From Bacillus pumilus (GTDB lineage: Bacteria; Bacillota; Bacilli; Bacillales; Bacillaceae), in contig NZ_CP046128.1 in NCBI RefSeq assembly GCF_038738535.1, positions 2,790,001 through 2,854,000 on the forward strand: a DNA stretch of 64,000 bases. The letters run 5' to 3'. Made by a program: the position numbers and the translations under genes. Of this stretch, positions 17,409 to 26,870 are shown piece after piece; position 1 is the stretch's first letter; every line of letters begins with the position of its first letter. The notes beneath the pieces are model-generated. The model saw only the letters and a list, made by a program, of their open reading frames with translations, was not told the origin of the DNA and made no database searches.

Positions 17409-17639
17409 CTATGAAACGGCATGTGCCGATGAACGGGTCAATTTGATCGGAGCAAGGGCAAGGATGCTGTCTTTACGAAAGGTTCTCATCGTCTTTTTCG
17501 ATAAACAATACGCTTGGATAAGCTGGTCTGTTTGACGGTGGACAATGATTTTACGCTTCGTGCACTCTCCGTTTTTCTTCATATAAATCATCTCAATTGG
17601 TAATTGCTGATGAAGAGATTGTTTCAGTAAATAATTCAT
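17409..17639 (-). CDS. Small WYL-like protein under LexA control
   Basis: A 76-residue protein I cannot name. The sequence IQAYCLSKKTMRTFRKDSIL is like the end of a WYL domain (an AYC...RTFR...I pattern), and LPIEMIYMKKNGECTKRKI fits the WYL start, so it appears to be a stand-alone WYL-like fold without a DNA-binding domain. WYL domains bind nucleic acids or nucleotides and often occur in DNA-damage or phage-defence regulators. I chose the ATG at 17639 (AGGAG at 10 bases) because the GTG at 17648 is one base from that site. Its promoter overlaps two LexA boxes, so it should be induced by DNA damage. Confidence 0.7.
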   Translation of the reverse strand: MNYLLKQSLHQQLPIEMIYMKKNGECTKRKIIVHRQTDQLIQAYCLSKKTMRTFRKDSILALAPIKLTRSSAHAVS

Positions 17640-17662
17640 AATGCTCACGCTCCTTTCATTTG

Positions 17663-17713
17663 ATTATAATCGAACAAGCGTTCCTTTTCAACCTAAAAAG
17701 GAACGCTTGTTCT
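17663..17713 (-). promoter_or_regulatory. SOS promoter with two LexA boxes in inverted array
   Basis: Minus-strand promoter TTGAAA (17686-17691), 17 bases, TATAAT (17663-17668). LexA box 1, CGAACAAGCGTTCC (17671-17684), fits the B. subtilis consensus CGAACRNRYGTTYC exactly and lies inside the spacer. Box 2, GGAACGCTTGTTCT (17700-17713), differs at one position and lies just upstream of the -35. Box centres are 29 bp apart. LexA bound at either site would block RNA polymerase. The two boxes also form a long perfect inverted repeat. Confidence 0.88.
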
Positions 17714-17725
17714 GTTTGTTTTCTC

Positions 17726-17753
17726 AAAAAAAGAACAGTTTATTCACTGCTCT
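17726..17753 (-). terminator. yuzD terminator
   Basis: AGAACAG (17732-17738) and CTGCTCT (17747-17753) arms with one G-U pair, 8-base loop and a seven-T run on the minus strand; the loop holds the yuzD stop. Confidence 0.7.
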
Positions 17754-18069
17754 CCTTGTATCCGTATTTCTCCATTTCTTGATAAATGTCTTTTAATTTT
17801 GGATTGCCCTCTCCAACAATTTGATTCTCCACTAAGACAAGCGGATAAAAGAATTCATCATCAAGAATTCGTTCAGATAATTCTTTTTGGCGTTCGTTTT
17901 CTGGCGGGTGCTCAATATCAATATATGTGATGCGAAACGGCTGATTCGGATATTTTCGTTTTAACGCTGCATCTAACCACTCAAATGTGTCTTTTGAAGA
18001 AGGCAGATTCACGCAGCTAGCGCACAGTACATCTCTTCCATATACATAAAGATCAACGGTTTGATTCAT
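17740..18069 (-). CDS. yuzD: YuzD, thioredoxin-like DUF1462 protein
   Basis: A 109-residue protein of the YuzD/DUF1462 family, which has a thioredoxin-like fold. A CxxC-type motif occurs in VLCASCVNLP near residue 16, then an alpha/beta pattern (FRITYIDIEHPPEN) and FFYPLVLVENQIVGEG with the cis-Pro region expected of the fold. A disulfide or Fe-S-related redox role is inferred. It is divergent from yutI (NifU-like), and the same pairing is found in B. subtilis. Confidence 0.88.
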   Translation of the reverse strand: MNQTVDLYVYGRDVLCASCVNLPSSKDTFEWLDAALKRKYPNQPFRITYIDIEHPPENERQKELSERILDDEFFYPLVLVENQIVGEGNPKLKDIYQEMEKYGYKESSE

Positions 18070-18253
18070 TTGGCAAGCCCCCTATTCTTTCTTTATTTTA
18101 GCTGAATTTTCTGTATGAAAAAAGTCAAAATCACTTTTTGTTTCAAGATGAGATTGTGCTATAATGAGAAGGAAACTTTGAAACCAATCAATAGATTTTT
18201 ATCGTCCAGATGAATATAATGGTGATATGTTGTGAAAGGAGCGATTATATCTA

Positions 18254-18490
18254 ATGACTGAAGTCGAAATGAAAGACCAAGTACAGGAAGTACTGGACAA
18301 ACTTCGTCCATTTCTATTACGTGATGGTGGAGACTGTGAGCTTGTAGACATTGAAGATGGCATTGTGAAATTACGTCTTCTTGGTGCATGCGGCAGCTGC
18401 CCAAGTTCAACCATTACATTGAAAGCCGGTATTGAACGCGCATTATTAGAAGAAGTGCCTGGCGTTGTAGAAGTTGAACAGGTTTTCTAA
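18254..18490 (+). CDS. yutI: YutI, NifU C-terminal-domain Fe-S scaffold
   Basis: A 78-residue protein consisting only of the NifU C-terminal (Nfu) domain. The cluster-binding motif [14 protein letters not shown] carries the CxxC that holds a [4Fe-4S] cluster at a dimer interface. It begins [20 protein letters not shown], the conserved Nfu helix. AAAGGAG lies 12 bases before the ATG, rather far, but no other in-frame start exists. It is likely an intermediate carrier between SUF and target enzymes such as LipA in this window. Confidence 0.92.
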   Translation: MTEVEMKDQVQEVLDKLRPFLLRDGGDCELVDIEDGIVKLRLLGACGSCPSSTITLKAGIERALLEEVPGVVEVEQVF

Positions 18491-18505
18491 TTCATATATG
18501 ACATG

Positions 18506-18534
18506 AAAACGACCCGAATTCGGGTCGTTTTTTT
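18506..18534. terminator. Bidirectional terminator yutI/yuxL
   Basis: Perfect palindrome AAAACGACCCG-AATT-CGGGTCGTTTT with T tracts both ways between convergent genes. Confidence 0.93.
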
Positions 18535-18539
18535 CATTA

Positions 18540-20510
18540 TTAACTTAACTTCTCTCTAAACCAGTCCTTCATAAAGGTCAGTCTTTGAATACGCTGCCCC
18601 GGATGGCCGCTTCTGGATAAATCATGAGATGCCTTCGGGAATTTGACGAGCCTTGTGTCTTTCCCAAGCTCCTTCAGTGCTACAAAAAGCTGTTCTGCTT
18701 GATCAACTGGGCAGCGATAGTCTTCATCGCTGTGCAAGATGAGAAGCGGCGTCTTCACCTGCTTCACATACTTTAGCGGCGAACGATCCCATAGCTTATC
18801 GGCCGAATCATAAATATCCCCATCAATCTGCCATCTTGTGAAGTAATAACCGATGTCACTAATGCCATAAAAGCTAATCCAGTTTGAAATGGACCGCTGT
18901 GTGACGGCTGCGCGAAAGCGGTCGGTTTGCCCGACAATCCAGTTGGTCATAAAACCGCCATAGCTGCCGCCTGTTACTCCGAGCCTCGTTTCATCAAGGA
19001 AATCATAGGCTTTGAGCACATGATCAACAGCCTGCATGACATCCTTATAATCAACGCCACCATAGCTTCCTCTCACACGGTCGCTAAACATCTGTCCGTA
19101 TCCATGACTGCCATGAGGATTGATATACACGATGGCATAGCCTTCAGCAGCGAGCATTTGAAATTCATGAAAATACGTATAACCATACATCGCATGCGGT
19201 CCACCATGAATCTCTAAAATGAGCGGATATTTCTTCCCGTCTTCCATTTGGGAAGGCTTCATAAACCAGCCATGCACCTCATCACCTTCTTTTGACTGAA
19301 ACGAAAATGGCTCTGGTACCGATAGGACATGCTCCTTAAGAAAGGTGTCATGCTCGAACGTGATTTGCTTTAGATCCGCCTCCCCTAATGTCAGCTCATA
19401 CAGCTCACTTGGTGAAACGTGCGTAAGCCGGCTGAGCAGCAATTTGGATTCATCTGGATGAAGGCTGAAGTTTGTAATATGTTCTTCCTCTAATCGAACA
19501 GGATAGGCTAAGCCTTCAACGGAGAAATAATAAATCCCTGTACTGCCTTGATCAGAAACAAGCGCATAAAATCCCAGGCTATCCTTTGTCCACTGCGGAA
19601 GCTGATTGGCTTCGCCCATGACGCTATCTCCTGCCATACAGTTGCCCACATACATATCAAGCATTTCTGACAGCTGAACTACTTTTTCTACCTTCAGATC
19701 ATACAGCCATAATGCTGGGAAGGTAGCATTTTGAAATTCGCGCTCATGTCCGATATACACGAGGCTCTCTCCATTTGGAGAAAAAGACACGGTGGAATAA
19801 GCGCCAGCTGATTGTGTGATTTTCTTTGTCGTACTGTCCTCTAATGACAGGAGGCACACGTCACTTATGTAAGGTATCTGAGGATTTGATTGAATATAGG
19901 CAAGCCATTTCCCGCACGGAGAGACCGTGTGACTCACATGATGATGATGCCCGCTCGTGACAGCCTCTACCTCTCCTGAGTGGGTATCCACTTGAATGAT
20001 CTGCGTGAAACGCCCATCTAAATAACCTCTGCCATCAGCTTTATAGGTCAAATCATCATATACCGCAGGAGCGAAATCATCTCGCTCTTCCTTTTTTTCA
20101 TCATGAACAGATTCTGATTGTTTCAGTGACACAGCCGCATAAATGAAAGCTCCATCTGGTGAAAAGACAGGATGAGATACCCCGTATGGAATCGCCGTTA
20201 AGGTGCGCACACCGCCTCCCTGACTCTGAATCAGTGCCAGCTGAGGAACTTCCTTTGGCTTTTGCAAAATAAAAGCAAGCTGCCTGCTGTCTTTTGACCA
20301 CACTGGCTGATGATGCTTTCCATCCTCAAATGTCCATTGTGACAGCTCCTCTGTCTCTTCATCTCGAACCCATAAATGGATGTTGTAATCATCTTTTTTC
20401 TCATTCACCGTGACTTTTGTAAAAACCGCCTTTTTTCCATCTGGTGAATAAACCGGATGAGAAACAGAAACAATCTTCGTTAAATCTTCTGCCGTCATCA
20501 ATTTCTTCAT
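18540..20510 (-). CDS. yuxL: YuxL, S9-family prolyl oligopeptidase/acylaminoacyl peptidase-like
   Basis: A 656-residue serine peptidase of family S9C. The N-terminal two thirds is a WD40-like beta propeller with repeated PDGK/PNGE blades. The C-terminal alpha/beta-hydrolase domain has the nucleophile in GVTGGSYGGFMTNW, the Asp in ILHSDEDYRCP and the His in FPKASHDLSRSG. No signal peptide, so it is cytosolic and acts on small peptides. The ATG at 20510 follows GGGGGAG by 8 bases; the longer frame to 20576 lacks a site. Lies downstream of thrB but is separated from it by a terminator. Confidence 0.93.
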   Translation of the reverse strand: MKKLMTAEDLTKIVSVSHPVYSPDGKKAVFTKVTVNEKKDDYNIHLWVRDEETEELSQWTFEDGKHHQPVWSKDSRQLAFILQKPKEVPQLALIQSQGGGVRTLTAIPYGVSHPVFSPDGAFIYAAVSLKQSESVHDEKKEERDDFAPAVYDDLTYKADGRGYLDGRFTQIIQVDTHSGEVEAVTSGHHHHVSHTVSPCGKWLAYIQSNPQIPYISDVCLLSLEDSTTKKITQSAGAYSTVSFSPNGESLVYIGHEREFQNATFPALWLYDLKVEKVVQLSEMLDMYVGNCMAGDSVMGEANQLPQWTKDSLGFYALVSDQGSTGIYYFSVEGLAYPVRLEEEHITNFSLHPDESKLLLSRLTHVSPSELYELTLGEADLKQITFEHDTFLKEHVLSVPEPFSFQSKEGDEVHGWFMKPSQMEDGKKYPLILEIHGGPHAMYGYTYFHEFQMLAAEGYAIVYINPHGSHGYGQMFSDRVRGSYGGVDYKDVMQAVDHVLKAYDFLDETRLGVTGGSYGGFMTNWIVGQTDRFRAAVTQRSISNWISFYGISDIGYYFTRWQIDGDIYDSADKLWDRSPLKYVKQVKTPLLILHSDEDYRCPVDQAEQLFVALKELGKDTRLVKFPKASHDLSRSGHPGQRIQRLTFMKDWFREKLS

Positions 20511-20593
20511 GAATGTATCTCCCCCTTTTACGCATAAAAAATAGTTCGATCCTCTAAATAATAATCCCTGCTTCATCCTATAAAAACAAGGAT

Positions 20594-20630
20594 AAAAAAA
20601 AGAACGTGCATTTTTACAGCACGTTCTTTA
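20594..20630 (-). terminator. Terminator of the hom-thrC-thrB operon
   Basis: AGAACGTGC (20601-20609) and GCACGTTCT (20619-20627) with the thrB stop in the loop and eight T on the minus strand. Confidence 0.88.
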
Positions 20631-21546
20631 CTTGATTGACAGGATCATGCTCCACGACAACACCTTCTACCGGTACCGTCAGCAAATCTACTTCGCAATG
20701 CGGGAAGTTTTGGGCAAGCTGCTTTTTCAGCGCTTCTCCCTTCCCTTTTTCAACTAAGGTTAAGATCGTCGGTCCAGCACCGCTTAATGCCGTTCCATAC
20801 GCTCCTTTTAGCGAAGCGACATGCTCTACCTTCGACAGCTCTGGGACGAGCATTGTGCGGTAAGGCTGATGAAATAAATCCTTATTCATCATTTCTCCAA
20901 CAAGCGGCCAGTTCTGCGTCATTAATGCCGCTACAAGCACGTTGCTCACAGCACTCGCACTGACAGCATGTTTATAGGAAAGATCCTCTGGCAGGACATC
21001 ACGGGCATCCTTTGTCAGCACTTCATAAAAAGGAATCACGACGACAACATCTATATCCACATGCTGCACTTTGACGGCATGTGTCTTGTCTTCTTCATGA
21101 AGACCAATCAGTAAACCGCCGAATAAAGAAGCACCCGCATTATCTGGATGACCTTCTACCTCACTTGCAAAAAAGAGCTTTTGATCATCTGTCATATTTA
21201 ATTCGAGAAGCTGATTGGCCAGCTCAATGGCTGCCACAATTGCAGCAGCACTGCTTCCCAGCCCCCGTGCCAATGGAATATCACTCCACACTTTGACATA
21301 AACAGGCGGGAGTGTTTTTCCAAAGTGATCTGCGACCTTTTTGGCTGTTTGATAAATTAGGTTGTCGGTGCCTGATGGAATCCCGGACACGACATCTGTT
21401 TCTGCTTCAAACAGCCAGCTATCATGGTCATAGACCGATAGCTTTAAATAGCGGCTGAGCGCCATTCCAACTGAATCAAAGCCTGGTCCTAAATTGGCAG
21501 TGCTTCCCGGTACTGTGATTGTAAAAAGCATGGAGGCTTTACTCAT
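20614..21546 (-). CDS. thrB: Homoserine kinase
   Basis: GHMP-family kinase that phosphorylates homoserine in threonine synthesis. 310 residues. The GHMP ATP loop [16 protein letters not shown] is near residue 95, with [18 protein letters not shown] at the N-terminus and the third motif [10 protein letters not shown] near residue 255. Its ATG overlaps the thrC stop by 4 bases (ATGA), showing translational coupling. Last gene of hom-thrC-thrB. Confidence 0.97.
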   Translation of the reverse strand: MSKASMLFTITVPGSTANLGPGFDSVGMALSRYLKLSVYDHDSWLFEAETDVVSGIPSGTDNLIYQTAKKVADHFGKTLPPVYVKVWSDIPLARGLGSSAAAIVAAIELANQLLELNMTDDQKLFFASEVEGHPDNAGASLFGGLLIGLHEEDKTHAVKVQHVDIDVVVVIPFYEVLTKDARDVLPEDLSYKHAVSASAVSNVLVAALMTQNWPLVGEMMNKDLFHQPYRTMLVPELSKVEHVASLKGAYGTALSGAGPTILTLVEKGKGEALKKQLAQNFPHCEVDLLTVPVEGVVVEHDPVNQVKNVL

Positions 21547-22604
21547 ACGCGCGCGGCCTTTTCTAAGTGTTCAAGAATTTGATCTTCATCTGCATCGAGT
21601 GTGACCGGCTTGATTTGTGAAATATCAATTGCCGTATTCGGATCTTTCAATCCGTTGCCTGTTAATACCGCAACAACTTTACTGCCTGGCTTGATTTCTC
21701 CGGATTTCACCTGCTTTAGCACACCTGCGATAGACGCACAAGAGCCCGGTTCTGCAAACACGCCTTCTTCACGTGCAATCAATTGATATGCATGAAGAAT
21801 TTCCTCGTCAGTCACTTCATCAATCTTTCCGTTTGATTCATCTGCGGCTGCCACAGCTTGCTTCCAGCTCGCTGGATTTCCGATACGGATGGCAGTTGCC
21901 ACTGTTTCTGGCTGTTCAATCACTTCATTTCGTACGATTGCTGCTGCACCTTCTGCTTCAAAGCCGCGCATGACTGGCAGTCCAGTTCCTTTTTTCTCAT
22001 GGTATTCCTTGAAGCCTTTCCAGTAGGCGGTGATGTTCCCTGCATTTCCAACAGGAATCGCCAGTACGTCCGGGGCCGAGCCTAGCTGCTCACAGATTTC
22101 AAATGCCGCAGTTTTTTGTCCTTCAATTCGGTACGGATTGACAGAGTTAACGAGAGCAATCGGCGCTTTTTCACAGATGCTGCGGACGATTTTCAGCGCA
22201 TCATCAAAGTTGCCGTCAATCGCAATGATCTCTGCTCCGTACATCACAGCCTGTGCAAGCTTCCCGAAGGCAATTTTCCCGTCTGGAATGATGACGATAC
22301 ATTTCATATCAGCACGGGCTGCATAAGCCGCTGCCGCCGCAGAGGTATTCCCTGTCGAAGCACACATGATCGTATCATTGCCTTCTTCTTTTGCCTTTGC
22401 AACAGCCATGACCATTCCACGATCCTTGAAAGAGCCTGTTGGATTGACGCCTTCTGTTTTCACATGAAGCTCAATCCCCAGCTTTTCCGAAAGTTTGGCA
22501 AGGTGGATCAGCGGTGTATTCCCTTCATTTAATGTTAGTTTTGGTGTTGATTCGTTTACTGGTAAGAATTCTTGGAATTCCTCAATAAGTCCATTCCACT
22601 TCAT
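21543..22604 (-). CDS. thrC: Threonine synthase
   Basis: PLP enzyme that makes threonine from O-phosphohomoserine, 353 residues. The PLP Lys is in [16 protein letters not shown] near residue 60, and the phosphate-binding region is [13 protein letters not shown] near residue 185. Its ATG shares one base with the hom stop (TGATG) and it overlaps thrB by 4 bases, so the three genes are tightly coupled. Confidence 0.97.
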   Translation of the reverse strand: MKWNGLIEEFQEFLPVNESTPKLTLNEGNTPLIHLAKLSEKLGIELHVKTEGVNPTGSFKDRGMVMAVAKAKEEGNDTIMCASTGNTSAAAAAYAARADMKCIVIIPDGKIAFGKLAQAVMYGAEIIAIDGNFDDALKIVRSICEKAPIALVNSVNPYRIEGQKTAAFEICEQLGSAPDVLAIPVGNAGNITAYWKGFKEYHEKKGTGLPVMRGFEAEGAAAIVRNEVIEQPETVATAIRIGNPASWKQAVAAADESNGKIDEVTDEEILHAYQLIAREEGVFAEPGSCASIAGVLKQVKSGEIKPGSKVVAVLTGNGLKDPNTAIDISQIKPVTLDADEDQILEHLEKAARV

Positions 22605-23905
22605 CAGCTTAAACCGTTCCCTTCTACTCGGTACGTGCTCTTCACTTGAACCACCACGTCGAGATCGTTTAATTTTTGCAGGATATTTGAGAAATCTTCT
22701 TCTGAGGTCCGGTGTGTAATAATCACAATTTCAGCCAGCTCATCATGCCCTTTCACAGGAAGCTGAAGGATCTTTTCAAAGCTGATGCCTCTTTCAGAAA
22801 AAATAGATGTAATGCGGGAGAATGCCCCGACTTGATCTCTGACATGAATTCTTAAGAATTGCTGAGCAAATACTTCCGATGGCGATTTGATCTTTTTCTC
22901 AAACTGCGGTGCGATAAATCCGCTTCCGTTCACGCCAAGGCGCATGTTTTTCATCACTGCGACTAAGTCTGATACAACAGCTGTTGCCGTTGGGAGACTT
23001 CCTGCTCCAGGGCCGTAAAACATCGTTTCTCCTACAGCACTTCCATAGACATACACCGCATTGAATTCATTGTTGACCGATGATAGCGGATGGTGATCAG
23101 GGAGTAAGGTTGGCTGGACACTGACTTCCACTTTCTCTCCGTCCCGCTGGGCAATTCCGATCAGCTTCATTGTGTAGCCAAATCGTTTACTGAAATTAAT
23201 GTCTTCATCAGAAACGTCAGAGATGCCTCTGACCTTCACATCCTCTAATTCCACATTCATGGAAAAACCGAGTCTTGCAAGAATCGCCATTTTCCTTGCT
23301 GCATCAAGTCCTTCTACATCAGCTGTCGGGTCTGCTTCTGCAAAGCCAAGATCCTGCGCTTCTTTTAAGACATCTTCATATGCGCTTTTATCGACGTTCA
23401 TTTTCGTTAAAATAAAATTCGTTGTACCGTTCACAATCCCCATCATCTTCGTAATTCGGTCAGAGGCCAATCCTTCCTCCAGCGTACGCAGAATCGGAAT
23501 TCCTCCGGCGACACTTGCTTCATAATAAAGATCACAGCCATTTTCTTTCGCAACATGTAAAAGCTCTGTTCCGTAAAGCGCCATTAAATCTTTATTGGCT
23601 GTAATGACATGCTTCTTCTCATTTAACGCATCTATTAAATATTGTTTTGTCTCTTCAATGCCGCCCATCACTTCAATAATGACGTCGACCTCTGGATCTC
23701 TAATCACATCGTATACTTCAGTTGTGAAGACCTCTCTTGCCACATCCACATCTCTCTTTTTATCGGGATTGCTCACAAGCACTTTTTGTATTAATACCGG
23801 ACAGCCGATCTGGTGCATTAATTTATCCTGGTGATCTTGGATAATCTTGACGACACCGCTCCCCACTGTTCCTAATCCTAATAGTCCAACTCGAATTGCC
23901 TTCAC
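22604..23905 (-). CDS. hom: Homoserine dehydrogenase
   Basis: Reduces aspartate semialdehyde to homoserine, the branch to threonine and methionine. 433 residues: NAD(P)-binding [15 protein letters not shown] at the N-terminus, catalytic domain with [13 protein letters not shown] and [11 protein letters not shown] in the middle, and a C-terminal ACT domain (about residue 350 on), the usual site of threonine feedback. The GTG at 23905 ([10 protein letters not shown]) has AAAGGTGG 8 bases upstream and matches the B. subtilis start; the GTG at 23917 overlaps that site. First gene of the threonine operon. Confidence 0.96.
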   Translation of the reverse strand: MKAIRVGLLGLGTVGSGVVKIIQDHQDKLMHQIGCPVLIQKVLVSNPDKKRDVDVAREVFTTEVYDVIRDPEVDVIIEVMGGIEETKQYLIDALNEKKHVITANKDLMALYGTELLHVAKENGCDLYYEASVAGGIPILRTLEEGLASDRITKMMGIVNGTTNFILTKMNVDKSAYEDVLKEAQDLGFAEADPTADVEGLDAARKMAILARLGFSMNVELEDVKVRGISDVSDEDINFSKRFGYTMKLIGIAQRDGEKVEVSVQPTLLPDHHPLSSVNNEFNAVYVYGSAVGETMFYGPGAGSLPTATAVVSDLVAVMKNMRLGVNGSGFIAPQFEKKIKSPSEVFAQQFLRIHVRDQVGAFSRITSIFSERGISFEKILQLPVKGHDELAEIVIITHRTSEEDFSNILQKLNDLDVVVQVKSTYRVEGNGLS

Positions 23906-23984
23906 CTGAAATTCCACCTTTCTCCGTCAATGTCCTCTCTAAAAAGACATTTGTTAACCTAACACAGACATTCAATGTACACAC

Positions 23985-24013
23985 ATTATAAAGGGGTATC
24001 CTCATTTTGACAA
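23985..24013 (-). promoter_or_regulatory. SigA-type promoter of the threonine operon
   Basis: TTGTCA (24008-24013), 17 bases, TATAAT (23985-23990) on the minus strand, giving a leader of about 70 bases. I see no T-box or leader-peptide structure in this leader. Confidence 0.85.
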
Positions 24014-24094
24014 GGTAATAAAATAAGAGATTGTCAGAATGAAACCGCTTAACAGCTATTTATATCAAGATTCTATATTTTCAAAATATTTTTG

Positions 24095-24122
24095 TCAGAA
24101 AAGCTCCCGAAACTCAGGGAGC
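24095..24122 (-). terminator. Terminator of the hydroxyacid dehydrogenase gene
   Basis: GGCTCCC/GGGAGC stem with a T run on the minus strand; the stop codon of the gene lies inside the hairpin. Confidence 0.8.
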
Positions 24123-25097
24123 CTTATATGATGAACGAACCGGCGTTTTGGCTTGCTGACCTTGTAAGATAAGCGCAATATTTTCAGCACACAAACGCAT
24201 CATCGTTTTTCTCGTTTCGACACTTGCACTTCCAATATGAGGGAGAACCGTGACGTTAGATAATGTTGTTAACGGATGAGACGGGCTGACAGGCTCCTGT
24301 CTAAATACATCCAGACCGGCTCCGGCAATTTTTCCTGTCGTGACCGCCTCATATAAAGCATCCTCATCCACAGTCTGTCCTCTTGATACATTAATAAAAT
24401 AGGCTGAGTTCTTCATCAGATCAAATGCTTTTTCATTAAACATGTCTTTTGTTTCCGGGGTTAAAGGGGTCAGACAGACGATGAAATCAGACTGCGTAAG
24501 CAGTTCCTCAAATGGCGCATAAGTCACGCCGAGCTGCGCTTCTGCCTCTGGCTTTCTTGACCGGTTATGGTACAGCACCTTCATGTCAAAGCCTGCTGCC
24601 CGCTTGGCAAGCGCTGTTCCGATGCTGCCCATGCCAACAATTCCAAGGGTTTTGTGATGAATATCAGCGCCGGCAAGAAGAAGAGGCCCCCAGCCTGTCC
24701 AATTTCCTTCCTTAATCCAATCACTCGCCTCGACAATCCGTCTAGCTGACGCCATCAGAAGGGCAAAGGCTAAATCAGCCGTGGATTCTGTTAATACATC
24801 CGGTGTATGACAAATAGTGATATTGCGCTTTTCAGCGGCCTCAAGATCAATATTGTCATAGCCAACAGCAAGGTTTGCGATCACCTTAACATTTGGAGTT
24901 TTTGATAAAAGGGCTTCATCTACTTGATCTGACAGCATGGTGAGAAGCGCATCCGCTTGAGCTGCTTGTTTTTCTAATTCTTCTCTTGGACATGGCTCAT
25001 CCTCGCTCGGCCACATCTCAATATGAGCGACTTCTTTTAATGGTGTAAGTGATGCTTCATCCAGCTTTCTTGTGATATAGACATAAGGTTTCGGCAA
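24114..25097 (-). CDS. 2-hydroxyacid dehydrogenase (glyoxylate/hydroxypyruvate reductase-like)
   Basis: A 327-residue D-isomer-specific 2-hydroxyacid dehydrogenase. NAD(P)-binding HKTLGIVGMGSIGTALAKRA lies near residue 150; the catalytic Arg (NVSRGQTVDE), Glu (FRQEPV) and His (PHIGSAS) are all present. It resembles B. subtilis YvcT and other glyoxylate or hydroxypyruvate reductases, but the substrate cannot be fixed from sequence. The start is a TTG at 25097 (MPKPYVYITRKLDE) with AAAGGAG 8 bases upstream; extensions to 25148 lack a site. It lies between the threonine operon and yutH. Confidence 0.88.
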   Translation of the reverse strand: MPKPYVYITRKLDEASLTPLKEVAHIEMWPSEDEPCPREELEKQAAQADALLTMLSDQVDEALLSKTPNVKVIANLAVGYDNIDLEAAEKRNITICHTPDVLTESTADLAFALLMASARRIVEASDWIKEGNWTGWGPLLLAGADIHHKTLGIVGMGSIGTALAKRAAGFDMKVLYHNRSRKPEAEAQLGVTYAPFEELLTQSDFIVCLTPLTPETKDMFNEKAFDLMKNSAYFINVSRGQTVDEDALYEAVTTGKIAGAGLDVFRQEPVSPSHPLTTLSNVTVLPHIGSASVETRKTMMRLCAENIALILQGQQAKTPVRSSYKAP

Positions 25098-25135
25098 GAA
25101 GAACACTCCTTTGATTGATTTCTTTAAGCATAACG

Positions 25136-25164
25136 AAAAACGCCTCAAGAGAAAAGAGACGTTT
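25136..25164 (-). terminator. yutH terminator
   Basis: AAACGCCTC/GAGACGTTT arms with one G-T pair and five T on the minus strand, after yutH. Confidence 0.7.
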
Positions 25165-25182
25165 CATCTGTTCACTGAAACT

Positions 25183-26193
25183 TCAAATCCGTGGACCTGT
25201 GATCCAGCCAACTGCCGGTATCGGGCTCTCGCCGCTTCGCATGGCACTCATTTCTTGAAAGACCTTCAGAAAGTATTCATAGCGATTGGCATCATTTAGG
25301 ACGTAATCTAACCGCTCTTCATAATATGATTTTTCATTTTCTCCTGACATGTAGTAGCCTTCCACAATTTCAAAATAATGAAGCGGGAACAACAAGCGGC
25401 TGTATAACAAACGCTTAGAAAAGGAAGAAAGAGGTGTCACCTGCTCATATTGATGAAGAAAGGAGAAGCCTTCTTCAATTAAATCTTCCTTATGCTGCAC
25501 AAAGGTTTCTCTTAAGTATTCGGCAATATCTCGGGTTGGATGATCAAAGACCCAATCTACAGGTAAACGAAGCGGCTGCTCATGCGGCCAAGTCCTCCGC
25601 GAAAAACGCTGGTGGCAGACAGTGCCCGAGTCACATTCCCTCGGTTCATCATCCAGCTCAGTATCCACTAAATATTGAATGGCGTTTTCCGTTAATCCAA
25701 GATAATACGGAAAGGATTCGATGAATTTTTTTTCAAATCGTTCCAGTGGTTTTTGGTGCATTTGCTGCATCCAAAAGCCTTCAAGCTGATCTAACCGTTT
25801 TGCCCACAATTCCTTCCAGGCTCCCACACGTTTTGTTTCAGATACCTCATATGGAAATCCTCTTCCCCTGACATGAAAGGCCGCCAGCTCTGATGCCTGC
25901 TGAAACGATCTGCTTGAGATCGGCGGTGCTGCCTTTAATAAAGCATACAGCTCCTTTCCATGAGTAAAGGTGGGCTTCTCTTCATTTGTTAATTCAAACA
26001 CAGCGACGTATGGGTCTCCGGCATTCAGTAAATACTGACTGATATGATACAGCTCTGTGAGTTCTTCTTCTCGCAAATGAGACACAGGAACAATGATAAA
26101 GAGAGCCTCCGACGTTTGAAAGCTCTGATAACTGCCATATGGCATAAATTGACGCACATCAATACCAAATGTGTGATAAATGGTTTCTTTCAT
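25183..26193 (-). CDS. yutH: YutH, spore coat-associated kinase-like protein
   Basis: A 336-residue protein of the CotS/YutH group, which has an aminoglycoside-phosphotransferase-like (kinase) fold but often degenerate catalytic residues. YutH is a spore coat-associated protein in B. subtilis. Here I see no convincing HxDxxxxN catalytic loop; instead a region RLPVDWVFDHPTRDIAEYLR carries Asp residues. It is therefore likely a structural or pseudokinase member. The ATG at 26193 (MKETIYHTFG) has CAGGTGA upstream; ATGs at 26211 and 26229 are possible. Divergent from yutG. Confidence 0.82.
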   Translation of the reverse strand: MKETIYHTFGIDVRQFMPYGSYQSFQTSEALFIIVPVSHLREEELTELYHISQYLLNAGDPYVAVFELTNEEKPTFTHGKELYALLKAAPPISSRSFQQASELAAFHVRGRGFPYEVSETKRVGAWKELWAKRLDQLEGFWMQQMHQKPLERFEKKFIESFPYYLGLTENAIQYLVDTELDDEPRECDSGTVCHQRFSRRTWPHEQPLRLPVDWVFDHPTRDIAEYLRETFVQHKEDLIEEGFSFLHQYEQVTPLSSFSKRLLYSRLLFPLHYFEIVEGYYMSGENEKSYYEERLDYVLNDANRYEYFLKVFQEMSAMRSGESPIPAVGWITGPRI

Positions 26194-26325
26194 GTTTTCA
26201 CCTGCGTTCATATGATCGTCTCTTATCATATCGTAGTCGCAGGTTGAGGGATTTATGAATACTATTTACTATCCGAAGCTTTTTACACGTTGTGGACCAA
26301 ATTACGAGGATTGGGTGAGGAATAT

Positions 26326-26826
26326 ATGCCGCATCATCATGAGATGAACGAAGTAGAAAAAACAGCAAGACGCCGTTTACAAGAACGAGGCGTATCCATT
26401 CAAGATATAGCAGACCTTGTCTACTTTTTACAGGAAAAATATCATCCTGGCTTAGACATGTCAGAATGCATCCACAATGTGGAGCGTGTCATCGCAAAAC
26501 GAGAAGTCCAAAATGCGATATTAACAGGCGTCGAACTAGACGTACTAGCCGAGCAAAAAAAGCTAACCGAGCCGCTTCAGTCCATTTTAGAAACAGACGA
26601 AAGCCTGTATGGTGTTGATGAAATTCTATCCTTTGCTATCGTCAATATTTATGGTTCGATCGGCTTTACGAATTACGGATATATCGATAAAGAAAAACCA
26701 GGGATTCTCGGGAAACTCAATGATAAATCCACAGGCGAGTGCCACACCTTTTTAGATGACATTGTCGGCGCCATTGCTGCTGCAGCATCAAGCAGGCTTG
26801 CACATAGTACGAGAAATGCGGAATAA
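26326..26826 (+). CDS. yutG: YutG, phosphatidylglycerophosphatase A-family protein
   Basis: A 166-residue protein of the PgpA family, which removes phosphate from phosphatidylglycerophosphate. Acidic motifs YGVDEILSFAIVNIYGSIG and CHTFLDDIVGAIAAA correspond to the conserved region. It is soluble-looking, with an unusual N-terminus MPHHHEMNEVEKTARRRLQE. The ATG at 26326 has GGTGAGGA 6 bases upstream; the longer frame from a TTG at 26290 is not supported. Whether it acts on lipid in Bacillus or on another phosphate ester is open. Confidence 0.85.
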   Translation: MPHHHEMNEVEKTARRRLQERGVSIQDIADLVYFLQEKYHPGLDMSECIHNVERVIAKREVQNAILTGVELDVLAEQKKLTEPLQSILETDESLYGVDEILSFAIVNIYGSIGFTNYGYIDKEKPGILGKLNDKSTGECHTFLDDIVGAIAAAASSRLAHSTRNAE

Positions 26827-26830
26827 AGCA

Positions 26831-26870
26831 AAAAAGAGGACGCGCGCGTAACGCTTGTCCTCTTTTTTTT
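26831..26870. terminator. Bidirectional terminator yutG/yutF
   Basis: AAAAAGAGGAC (26831-26841) and GTCCTCTTTTT (26857-26867) pair perfectly between convergent genes. Confidence 0.92.
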
